Shown here: positions 46,775 through 57,088 of the stretch, one piece after another
How the letters are laid out: every line of letters starts with the position of its first letter
Position numbering within the stretch: position 1 is the first letter of the stretch
From: Hemerocallis citrina
Lineage: Eukaryota; Streptophyta; Magnoliopsida; Asparagales; Asphodelaceae
Direction: 5' to 3'
DNA length: 64,000 nt
Assembly (NCBI GenBank): GCA_017893485.1
Contig: CM030366.1
Coordinates: forward strand, 99,073,085-99,137,084
Program-made: the position numbers and the translations under genes
The notes under the pieces: generated by a model
What the model was told of the DNA's origin: nothing
Database searches by the model: none
The model's input: only the letters and a program-made list of their open reading frames with translations

Positions 46775-49709
46775 TTTTTTTGATGAAACGGATAGAGTCT
46801 TGCGACTTCAGCCCATCAAACGATCATATAAATAAAAAAGGATTACAACAGAACAGTTTTACGCGGCGTAAAACACCAATATACAAACGCAACACGATGA
46901 ACAAGCGAAGCCCTAACGGAAGGACAATAAAATAGATAAATCAAGCATAATGATGCCAAATAGACATCATCAACCCCACACTCCCAAGACCAAAAAGGTA
47001 TTCGGCGAGGCACCACCAGGCTCGCGGGAAAAGCCACAGGAAATAGGGGCCTGTGAGAAGCCAGCTAAATCCCCAATGCCAATAATGCGCGAACCAAACG
47101 ACCGAGAAGCGCGTCTGGAAGCGACCAATATGGCCGCCGGAGGATGCCCCGTCTGCCACGACCGACAAAACAGAACTCGATGAGGCAAGTGGATGAAACG
47201 AGAGCGATTTGAACATCTAACAAAAGTAAAAACACTGCCAAGATAACAAAATCAAGCATAATGATGCCAAATAGACAAAGATAGGGATAAAAATCGATCC
47301 AGGCGTCCCGCTAAATGGCCTTCCCAACCAATCAGAGGTCGATGAATCGGCCAAAACAAACATGCCACAAAACCAAAGCCACATAGAGTAGACAAGATTC
47401 ATATTATCAGTCCTTTAATACATACAACCTGGTCCAAAAGGAAGCAAAGTTGCCAACAGGGAGGACAACAAACAAAACGGGAAAAGTAAAGGTGGTAAGA
47501 GCATCCACCAGATCAAAATAGACCAGTTGTATTGACTAAAAGTAAAGCCCGCCAAACAACAAAGTATCTTGCAAGCCTGTAGGAAGAAAAGAGATGACGA
47601 GCAAGACGAAAGGACCTGCTATCGGGGAAAACAAGGCAATGAGCAGCCATAAGCAAAACACCTGATACTTAGAAAAGCCAACGTCTCACCAGAGACTGCA
47701 AAAGGGGAACGTCAACCAAAAGATGGAGAGACACTCCATACTCCTCAATCCTGTTACAAAAAGCAACCGGAACAAATAAATACAAAAAAACCATAGTCTA
47801 TTATAAAGCATTAAGATTACGAAGGCAAAGAACAACGTCGATCAGTCTACGACAGCTGAGGGATACTCTAGCTTCATGGTTTAACACCGAAGCCCAAAAA
47901 TTGAAACGGAAGATAAAATCATCAATAATAAAGGAAATATTAGAAGCTCTATGTTGGAATAATCTTTTGTTTCTTTCCAACCACGTGATCCATAAAATCA
48001 TTTGAACTGACAGATTCCAAGATCTACGGTACTTAAGGTTAAGGACCAACACGAAGCTAAGTTGGAAGGGATACACAGGAATTCCCAAGCTAAAGTGGCA
48101 ATTTTCCATAAAGGTCGGATGAATTCGCAGCCAACAAATAAATGATCTACATCCTCCGAGCTGTTAGAGCACAGGGGGCACAATTGTCCCCATGCCAAAT
48201 TCCGTTTGTTGAGGATTTCAACAGTGAGCAACATGTTGTTGAGGGCAAGCCAACAGTTGATTTTAACCTTCAACGGTGCACAGGTGTGCCAAATGAACTT
48301 AGCGAACGGGGAAAGGGTGCCTCGGAAATTAAGGAAATTGTAGAAAGATTTAACCGTGAAAATCCCCGCCGAGTTCCACCGCCAGAACCAATCCTCTTTT
48401 GGACCCCAAAAGCAATTGTCCAAAGACAAAAGGAGTTCATTGAGTTCCGCAGTGAGGTACGACGGAATATCCGCCAAGAAAGGGATAATCCAGTGCTTTT
48501 GAGAGTTTATAGTGATGAAAGAGTCTGCCACGTAGGCGGGTGGATTGGAAGCTAGGCGGAAGAGTGCTAGGAAGGTGGACGCAAGTTTGATGTTACCGAT
48601 CCAAGTATCGGACCAGAACTTTGTCTTGGATCCTTCATAGCAAACGTGGCGGATGCCACAACGGAAAGCTGCGGATGCTTTCCAGACCCCCTTCCAGAAC
48701 GGAGAAGCATTGCGGTGAACTTGGGAGGGGAATTCCCAGAGATTGGGTGAGGAAAAACACCGATCTTTGATGCTTTGAATCCAAGGTAAATGGTCAAATT
48801 TTAAGAATCTCCACAGCCATTTACCCAGCAGGGCTATATTCTGGTGCCTGAGGTTTAAAACCCCTAGACCCCCAGCCTCTTTGGGAGACAGACCATAATC
48901 CAGTTGCAGAGATGTGACCCAGGCTTGATAATGGAGGATCCTGACCAGAAGAAGTTACTTCTAATTTTATCAATACGCTTAATAACCCATGAGGGCACGT
49001 AATAGAACGACATCATGTAGAGCGGGATAGAAGAGAGAACCGAGTTAAGGAGGATCAGTCTACCGCCGCGGGATAACAGTTTGCCAGCCCAAGTGTTGAG
49101 TCTGGATTCAGCCTTATCCACCATGGGAGTCCAATCCGATTTGTGCAATTTACCCCATCTAAGGGGAATTCCCAAATACGTGATAGGAAAGGTAGCGATA
49201 GGACAGTTAAAAAAGTCCGAGATCTCTAGCTGTCGATTAGGGGAGCCTCCCAACCAAAGAACAGAGGATTTTTGGAAGTTGATCGAGAGGCCCGACGCTA
49301 ATTCGAAACAGTAAATCAGAAGTTTTAGATTACGGAGGGTAGAAAGATTCGGCTTAGCAAAGATGATCGTATCATCTGCGTAGTGCAGATTAAGGACACC
49401 CTGAAAGTGGCGCGAAGAACCCAGGCCTTCAATAGTCTGTGTTTCCCAAGCATTGCGAAGTAGTTTGCTGAAAACGTCTGCCACAAGACAAAAGAGGAAG
49501 GAAGAAAGGGGATCTCCTGGCGAAGTCCACATTTAACTTTGAATTTGTGACCTTCTGAGCCATTAATAATGATGGAAGAAGTCCCAGAGAATAGGCTGAA
49601 TTTGATCCAAGCCATCCATTTAGGACCGAAGCCCCTATTAAAAAGGATATCAAGCAGGAAATCCCAACTAACATTGTCGTAAGCTTTTTGGAAGTCAAGT
49701 TTGAGAAGG
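46775..49709 (-). mobile_element. LINE-C: 5'-truncated L1-type LINE with 14-bp target duplication
   Basis: Flanked by ATCTAAAGGTATGG (46761-46774) and ATCTAAAGCTATGG (49710-49723), a direct duplication with one mismatch. The 3' end has a short A tail (46775-46781) preceded by the string also seen at the LINE-D 3' end (CTCTATCC-TTTCATC). The 3' UTR is about 1 kb (46782-47800). It is truncated within ORF2, before the reverse transcriptase core. It split the MULE. Confidence 0.9.
47801..49709 (-). pseudogene. LINE-C ORF2, reverse transcriptase and C-terminal domain
   Basis: From the truncated 5' end: INGSEGHKFKVKCGLRQ, DPLSSFLFCLVADVFSKLL, the LHYADDTIIFAKPN box (near 49380-49350), YLGIPLRWGKLHKSDW, a SWVIKRIDKIRSNFFWSG block, and the zinc-binding end (WRWNSAGIFTVKSFYNFLNF; CPLC-S-S-EDVDHLFVGC). 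Frameshifts near 49530, 48860 and 48550. Very similar to LINE-D ORF2, so they form a second LINE family, distinct from LINE-A and LINE-B. Confidence 0.88.
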
Positions 49710-49735
49710 ATCTAAAGCTATGGTTGAATTTGTGT

Positions 49736-49749
<14 letters not shown>

Positions 49750-49782
<33 letters not shown>
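49750..49782. repeat. Poly-G run of 33 bases after a (GT)n
   Basis: A (TG)n stretch leads directly into the G run, just right of the LINE-C target duplication and inside MULE sequence. Confidence 0.95.
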
Positions 49783-49784
<2 letters not shown>

Positions 49785-49984
49785 GTTTGTTTGTGTTTGA
49801 TAATTTGGAAGTGTGTTGTTATGTATATGGTTGAGTTTATTTGGAAGTTTGTTGTGGGGAAGTGTGTTAATTTGGATGTTTGTTGTTTGGAAGTGTGTTA
49901 ATATGGTTTGCATGTATGTTGTCAAATCAATTTCGAAGTTTGTTTGTATACAGGACAGACTCCAGGTTGCAGTTTGGTTTTGAA

Positions 49985-50505
49985 ATGATTTGGCCTAAAC
50001 ACGCTATGATAGATAGCGAGTGTGGTTAAAAGGGCCTCGCTATCTGAGATAGCAAGTGTGGTTGTGAGGAGATTTTTAAGACTAATAAGTCTCTGGAAAT
50101 CTCCAGATTCTCACAGTTGATATCTCAGATAGTGACTGTGGTTCAAAGGACCTCGCTATCTGAGATAACGAGTATGATTGTGAGGAGATTTTCAGAGACT
50201 AATAAGTCTTTGGAAATCTCCAGATTCGCACAATCGCTATCTTAGATAACAAGTTCGGTTTAAAGAACCTCGCTATCAGAGATAGTGAATGTGGTTATGA
50301 GGTGGAAATCTCCAGATTCTCACAGTCGCTATCTCAGATAGCGAGTGTGGTTAAAAGAACCTCATTATCTCAGATAGCGACTATGAGAATATGGAGATTT
50401 CCATAGACATATTAGTTTATGGAAATCTCTCCTCACAACTACACTCGCTATCTCAGACAACGTATTTTTGGAACCACACACAATATTTGTGATAGCGAGT
50501 GTGTA
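49985..50505. repeat. Array of short palindromes in the MULE centre
   Basis: About ten copies of a palindrome with consensus TCGCTATCTCAGATAGCGA (clear at 50326-50344), spaced irregularly and separated by related spacers (GTGTGGTTAAAAGAACC, GGAAATCTCCAGATTCTCAC). Some spacers are also inverted relative to each other, so larger hairpins are possible. Lies between the 3' ends of the PMD and transposase genes. Confidence 0.85.
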
Positions 50506-50672
50506 GGCCAAATGATTGAAAAACCAAACTGTTAGATGGATTATGTCCTGTATACAAATACTCCAAATTATTTAACACACTTCCAACAACAAACTTCCAA
50601 ATAAACTCAATCATATATATAACAACACACTTCCAAATTATCATAGTTCAAAATCACACAAGCAACACAATA

Positions 50673-52545
50673 TCAAATTCCACACATAAGTCCATTAATA
50701 CATGATACTATAACAAATACGAACTTTACATAGTTGCCATGTTTTGAGAACTTTTTTTTGCGACATCGATGCATATTGTGTCCTTTCAACCCACATTTTG
50801 AACAAGTCATCCATGTACCCGTGCTCGACCCATCCCTTACATCCAAGTCAATGTGAATTCTCGTAGTCTTCGGCCGGCCTTTCCTAGAATGTCGTAGGCT
50901 CGTATCAACTATGAGTCTTGGTTCCCTATGAGTAGGCCAATATGTTGGAACTAGTGTAGGATGAAAGGTAGGAGCCCATGTTTGTGCTAAGGCACTAATG
51001 GAATAAAATGTATCAACATAAGACTTGTAATCAATTGCACGATATGCACAAACCACCAACACATGGGAACATGGAATATGATATATGACAAGTGCATGTT
51101 TTGGTATCCATGTTAACATTGTACAAGTTATCATCCTTTCGATGCCCACCTACTGTTTGTATATCTGTTTTGACTGCAGAAACTCCAGGTTGATGATGAA
51201 ACATTATAACCTCATATAATTTTGCTCTCTCACGTCGGATATCGATCAAATCCTGAACAATCGGAACGAAGATCTTTCCCTCAGTTATAAGCGTGTTGAC
51301 TAATTGACGACGGGTAGCAAAGTACGAATTAAGACGATAAAAGATCATCTCCACAATCGTAGTTACGGGTAAACTACGGACATCTTTCAAGACTGAGTTG
51401 AAAACTTTTGATAGGTTCGTAGTCATTATGTCATATTGTCGACCTCCATCTGCATAAAGTGCCCATTTCCCAACTAATTTATCTTTCAACAAATTACCTG
51501 CCTCTGCTTTCACAGTTTCAAGCTCAGCAATTTTGGTATGGAACTTTTTGGGTTGGTTTTGACATGCTACAATTTTAGCTTTTTTCTCATAGCCTTGCTA
51601 CAAAATTTGCTGAAGAAATTTGTAGCGAAATATAGCATATAATAACGATGATATGCATTTCGTTCATTCCAAGCTCCGTTTTGTGTTTCCACAGCGGAAA
51701 AATACCAACATGACGATCAGAGATAACACATAACCCAAACCTATCGGTGACAAAAAAAATATGAATGCAACTCATGAACCATGTCCAAGTATATACACTC
51801 TCCATCAACTATTGCGAAGGCAAATGGAAATAAGCTATCATTCGCGTCCGGTGAAACTGCAATTAACAAACAACTCTTATATTTTCAATACAAGTGTGTT
51901 TCATCAACACTAATACCAGGTATGCATGTTTTAAATTCTTCAACCGAAGTACCGAATGACCAAAGTACTCCCTTGAATGTTTCAACACCGGGACCGGACT
52001 CATACTTATCTTAGTGGACAACGGTTTTTGCATTTGCTTCTTGCTTTGTTGATAAAAGATGAGACAACTTAGTATATGCTTCTTCAAAGGAACCGAACAA
52101 CTTCTCAATAGCCTTTTGTTTTGCAATCCAAGCCTTCTTATAGGAACCTAATAATTATATTGTAGTTTCGCTATCTCAATAATGGTCCACGGTGTTATTC
52201 TTATTTCAACCTTCACATCATTCATAATCAAATTGCAGGTATGGTTAGCATCAACTTTACAGTGGTCTTGATTCAACGTGGGATTCAGACAAGTATGCTG
52301 CCCTACTATATTCTTCACCAAGAAATTTGTCTCACCTTTTCAAACGATTGAACGTAATCTCCAAGGGCAATCACCTTCACTTACAACTAGGGGAATTTGC
52401 ACCATCTTCTCAATGGTACGTTTCCTATGTGTCAATTTACATTTCATAGTATATATGGTCGAGGTAGATTTCAATGTGACAAATTCTCGATGTTTCTTGA
52501 TAGAGTATAGTTTCACCGCCCGTTGGATCGATTCTTTACTTTGAA
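50673..52545 (-). pseudogene. MuDR-family MULE transposase, decayed
   Basis: Minus strand, N to C: a MuDR N-terminal-like region (52540-52300, with EFVTLKSTSTIYTMKCKL), a catalytic-domain remnant (52126-51600) with VLVLMKHTCIENI and FFVTDRFGLCVISDRHVGI (DDE region; the SDRH string corresponds to the conserved Asp), then NSVLKDVRSLPVTTIVEMI, a SWIM-type zinc finger (CTCHISYSMFPC, near 51090) and a C-terminal zinc knuckle CSKCGLKGHNMHRC (near 50790). Order and motifs are diagnostic of MuDR-like transposases, which cut and paste the element. Frameshifts and stops make it inactive. Confidence 0.82.
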
Positions 52546-52549
52546 ACTC

Positions 52550-53080
52550 CTACATAATATACAATTCGTCTACGTTGGATGAACTGGACGACTTTTGTGG
52601 AACTTGATGTACTCCCGCACTTTGTTCCATCTCCTCGGTAACATGAACACTAACAAAATGATCATTAATGTTCACGTCATTATCATTCCCCTCATTTGTA
52701 TTAACATTTGCATGTTCATCCTCGTCCACTTCGTCATCATTTTCTAAACTCTCATTAACTTTATCATCTGTTTCTTCCTCTTCGTCATCACCTTCTAATA
52801 TGGTGTTGTTAACGGTAGCACTTTTAAATATTTCAAATACATTATCATTTTGAACATAATCATGAACCAAACTAGGTTGACGTGACAATTCAAATTCTGT
52901 AGAATCTGGGTATGTTTTATTTGTGAACGTGTCTTCTTGTGGGTTCGGTGAGATTGCATGTGATATTTGGGCTGGGTTAGAACTCATGTCATGTGTTGGC
53001 ACTTCACGTATGAAGCTTGAACTAGGATTAGCATGTGGGTGAGCATTAATAATTTGGATTTGTTGAATATATAACTCCAA
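52550..53080 (-). pseudogene. Transposase N-terminal acidic/low-complexity part
   Basis: Open 176-codon frame, rich in Asp, Glu and Asn (LEGDDEEEETDDKVNESLEN). It directly precedes the transposase and is likely its N-terminal extension, which is common in plant MULE proteins. It ends 5 bases before the next frame starts, so a single small indel may separate them. Confidence 0.5.
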
Positions 53081-53427
53081 TGCAGATCAACGACAACTAG
53101 GATCAAGTCTCCTACCAACCATGGACTTTATAGCGTTATCAGTGGATACATGCACTGTCATAAAATACTGACCTTATCCTTTTCCTGCTACATACCAAGA
53201 TAAAATTCTCACATTCTATTGATCTCTATTCCATTTAGTAATTTCATAAATTTTCTCAACTAGGCCATTGTAATGGTATGAGCTGCCCAAATTATTTCAG
53301 GATCAAAAGCAATATAACAACAACCTAACTTTGGGTCAAGAATTATTTCACCCCAAAATAGAACCAAATAGAAATATCGTAATCCATACTTATACATATT
53401 TATACAAAAATTCGAGTCATTAATCTG
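53081..53427. other. Probable MULE promoter side, cut by an LTR
   Basis: Non-coding. A block with WAAHTITMA and LGCCYIAFDPEIIW (minus, 53260-53340) may still be coding remnant of transposase-type genes. No MULE terminal repeat was found before the LTR at 53428. Confidence 0.3.
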
Positions 53428-55011
53428 TAACACCCCGCAAAAATAGCATATAACTATTTTGCATTGTAATCCGTGCACGTCTGAGTATTGCACGTGATTA
53501 TATACTTTTCTAATAATTATTAGTTTTAATTGAGAAATTTCAGATATATTGTATATTCTGAACCCAATGAGGTACATTTGGGATATCTTCTCAATTAAAC
53601 TGTGGATTTGCCCCGATTGTTTAGACAAGACAATCTTCGGAAAAATAATGATTTTTATAAACATATATATTTTTAAATTCAAATTAACTTATTTTAAGTA
53701 TGTAGATAAAATATATATATATATATATATATATACTTGATTTGATCTTATCGGATCGTATATGATATACGATCTATAATTGCTATGAATGTGAAAACGA
53801 CCGTGTATATTTTATAATTTAAATATTTAAATATATTTTGCTATAAATATACATATTAGTTTGAATTATAAATAATCATGCATTGTTTTTAATTTCGGGT
53901 TAGAGTTTGCTTAACCAAGGGTTGGAATTCTTTGACCATAACCTAGGGTTAGGAACCCTACTTCTAGATGAGATGAAATGAGATTGGATGAGATCGTGAT
54001 GCGATCCTAGGGCTCAAAATATGCCAAGTTTGTGGTGGAGAAGTGAGCATGAGAAATTGCTAGGAAACTTCATGGGAGTTGTGTTGTCTCTCATCCACAC
54101 CCTCCATCACACTCACCCCACACCTGCAAATCTCCACCCTCCACCTACTCCCATTTTTGCTATAAAACTCAAACACTTCGCTCATTTCTGTATTTTCCTT
54201 CTTCTCATGTTTTCTTAATTCAAAAAAAAAAAATGTTTCATTTGTCATGCTTTGGTGCATTGGAGGAGAAGAAGCAAGCTAGAGGAAGTTGCAAGATTTC
54301 ATCTTTCCAAACTCAAAAATCTTGGGTGGGTGTTATCAAACTCTAATCTAGTTATTTTCTTTCGTTGTGTATGTGATGTTGTAAGCTTAAGAATTCCTAC
54401 CATGCAAATGGCTTAGAATTTGATCATGAATTTCTTTTGGAATGTTCTAGGATGAGTTTAGAGCATCCTCTAATTTTATCATATCTTTATAGGTTTGTTT
54501 AGTAGCTCAAACAATTGCTTCATTTTCGGGCAGTGAGCAATGGAAAATCTGTTGTGTTTATGAAATTTGGGTGCTCTTCAAAAAATTATATATCGGGATT
54601 GGTTAGGTATTTTAAGCCCAAAATTTTACTAGGTTTTCTTGAATGTGTTAGCAACCATATTTTTAAAATTTGCATTTTTCTGAGTTCGTTTGATACGTCA
54701 ACAAAATATGGGTTTGCAACTGGTCAGGAATCGGAAGCTGAGTCTGCCATGTTTTAGGATTGATGTTCATTAATTCATAACTACTTTTTGGTTCATGATT
54801 TTGTAATCAAATTTTTACTGTAGTTTATAGTATGCGTCTACAACATGGTTCTCAAATTTTAGAATTTCTAGATAACATTTGATGGAGTGTTAAAAATAAT
54901 TTGTATAAAGAGGTAGAGACCCTGTATGAAAAGCAGAAGGAATTTTATGCTAAGTTTAAAGAGCCATAACTCTCTGTGTATTAAGAATTTTAATGTAAAT
55001 TTTGATTATGT
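53428..55011 (+). mobile_element. LTR-like element, left part (TGTAACACCCCG start)
   Basis: Starts TGTAACACCCCG, the start also seen for the element at 57089 (TGTAATACCC) and inverted at 16938. A shared GCACGTGC-type motif occurs shortly after the start here and at 57089. It is AT-rich and non-coding. LINE-D is inserted at 55012, so its right part lies beyond the window. Confidence 0.6.
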
Positions 55012-55019
55012 TTTTTTTG

Positions 55020-56211
55020 ATGAAATGGATAGAGTCAAAAGACTCCAGCCATGCATTAATAATCACAATAATAACAATAGCGAGGTCTTACAAGGCGTAA
55101 AACAAGCAACACAGATACAAAACTCCTAACTACAGACCCACCGAGTCTATACGGACTCACTAAACAATTAAGCAAGAAAGCGAGGACGACAACACCAGAA
55201 CTAAACAATAGCTGATAACAACCAGCAGATAACGCCACCGCAGCGAGAAGCTCACGAGCTGGAACATATCGAAAGGATCAATGGATGACGACGAATCCAC
55301 CGCTCCCTTGGCCCTGACAACGAAGAACCAAAGACGAGCCTTCGATAACAGGGATACAGAGAGAATCCGAAACTCTGCTCCAGCACCGAAAAGGGGAGCA
55401 CCCTAGACCCTTTGATCAGGGAGAGCTCGAAAGAAGCAACAATCAAACTAATAACTCAGGTAGCAGGATATACCGCCAGCGATGAAGCTGAATACCAGCG
55501 GCTATCGCTAAAGTAGGCAACTCATCAGTACATCAAAGGGCAAAGGAGTAGAACTATCAAGTTCATAAGTGATACCCAGGCTGGGTAATCAACAACTAGC
55601 TAATCGTAACAAGAAAACCAGACACCATCAGTTAAAACAACAGACTGATCACAAACGCAACAAAATAAAAGAACGGGGCATATGAACAAATCAGTCTGAA
55701 ACCCACAGAGCACAGAACACAGTGCTCCCCCCAACCAAAAAAGACATAAATACAACAACTACCATGCCAGACTGATAATCGTCAGAAGAGACATAAAGTA
55801 CACCCAGCAGGAGGAGAACAGCATTGAGACATAACAAAAACAATAGCTTTGCAAGAGAGCCTTCAGACCAAGCTGATCTAACACAAGAGCCGAACCAAAT
55901 GACAGGACCAGAAAATCATCGGAGAAGAGGAACGAGAGATGCCTGTCCCAAAGAAAAGCTGGGCTTCAAAAAAAACACAACACCCAAAAGCCAGAACTGC
56001 CCAAAGAGAGTCAACATAGTTGCCAAAAAGCATTATAAGGGTAGGCTAAACTACCCTTTAATCCTGCAAAAAAACATCCAGGGGAAACGCTTAGGGCCAC
56101 ACCTCTCAACTCAAAACAGAAACAATAATGTAGCTAGAGAGAGAGCTGCAAAAAAGACACGTAGAGCTACAGATGCAAAAAAAGAACAAGAACTACGAGG
56201 TGCAGTGAACA
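55020..56211 (-). other. LINE-D 3' UTR
   Basis: About 1.2 kb non-coding between the ORF2 stop and the A tail. Its last 70 bases resemble the LINE-C 3' end (46782-46870). An unrelated plus-strand frame (55824-56219) is not considered a gene. Confidence 0.65.
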
Positions 56212-57083
56212 TTAAATAGCATTGAGATTAATAAGACAACTGAAAGCTTTCTCCATCCTTTCAAATTTCAAGTTTTCTCTAGCTTCCGTTTTTAAAGAAG
56301 AAGACCAAAAATTGAATAAAAATAACAATTCGTTTGCTAATGAACGAGGGGAAGTATAAATTTGCCGGAAAATTCTGTGGTTCCTTTCTCTCCAAATTAA
56401 CCAAAAAATAATCTGGAGGGAGAGGATCCACGATTTGTGGAAAGTACGGTTTGGAGGACGCTTCGTCCAGCAGTCGACCAAACTGATCGGAATGTCGGAC
56501 GCTTCCCAAGCCAGAACGGTAATTTTCCAGAGAGAAAGAGTATAATCGCATTCAACGAACAAGTGGTTCACATTCTCAGAAACAGAGTCGCACAGGGGAC
56601 ACAATTGTGCCCATGCTAGATTTCTTTTATTGAGCAATTCAACAGTTAGGAGTTTATTGTTGAGAGCTAACCACACGTGGATCTTAACCTTCAACGGAGA
56701 ACAAGATTTCCAAACCAAGTCATAGAATGGCGATTTAATCCCTCTAAAATTGAGGAAGAGATAGAACGAACGGACTGAGAAGTACTTTGACGAATTCCAT
56801 CGCCAAAAGAATTCCTCTTTGTCATGCCAGTCCGCGTTGTTAATAATTTCAATCAAATTATCGAAAACGGGAGTTAAGTGGGATGGAAGATTGGACGAGA
56901 GGGGAATCACCCAATCCCTATGACCATCATAGAAGCTATTGTAATCTGACACCAAAGCCAGAGGATTAGCAGCAAAACGGAAAATAGCTGGAAAAGCATA
57001 CGCTAATGAGGTGTTACCGATCCAGATATCAGTCCAGAATCTGGTCATTGATCCATCGGCACAACCGTGACTTAAGCCACAAT
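56212..57083 (-). pseudogene. LINE-D ORF2, C-terminal part
   Basis: Open 278-codon frame continuing ORF2 beyond the LTR insertion: MTRFWTDIWIGNTSLAYAFP, WRWNSSKYFSVRSFYLFLNF, then the zinc-binding domain (LVWKSCSPLKVKIHVWLALN; CPLCDSVSENVNHLFVEC) and the C-terminal tail ending at 56212. Removing the LTR restores the reading AFHCGLSHGCADGSMTRF across the joint. Confidence 0.88.
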
Positions 57084-57088
57084 GGAAA

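Larger units (their letters stand above)
43265..53427. mobile_element. MULE (Mutator-like element) with PMD gene and MuDR-type transposase, decayed
   Basis: The left end (from about 43265) resembles the MITE terminal repeat (TTTTTTTCCAAGATGACAC, CCAAACTGACCCAGTTTC). It contains a PMD gene on the plus strand (about 44340-46507) and a transposase on the minus strand (50673-53080). LINE-C lies between them, as does an array of palindromes also found near the left end. The right terminal repeat was not found; the element is cut by the LTR start at 53428. Grouping both genes in one MULE is inferred from position, shared palindromes and the known occurrence of PMD genes in plant MULEs. Confidence 0.65.

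Noticed and set aside
49985..50505. CRISPR-like array
   Set aside because: Repeats are short palindromes with irregular spacing and related, not unique, spacers, in plant transposon DNA.
55824..56219. Plus-strand frame of 131 codons
   Set aside because: It lies in the LINE-D 3' UTR on the opposite strand, is Lys/Arg/Asn rich and lacks any known domain.
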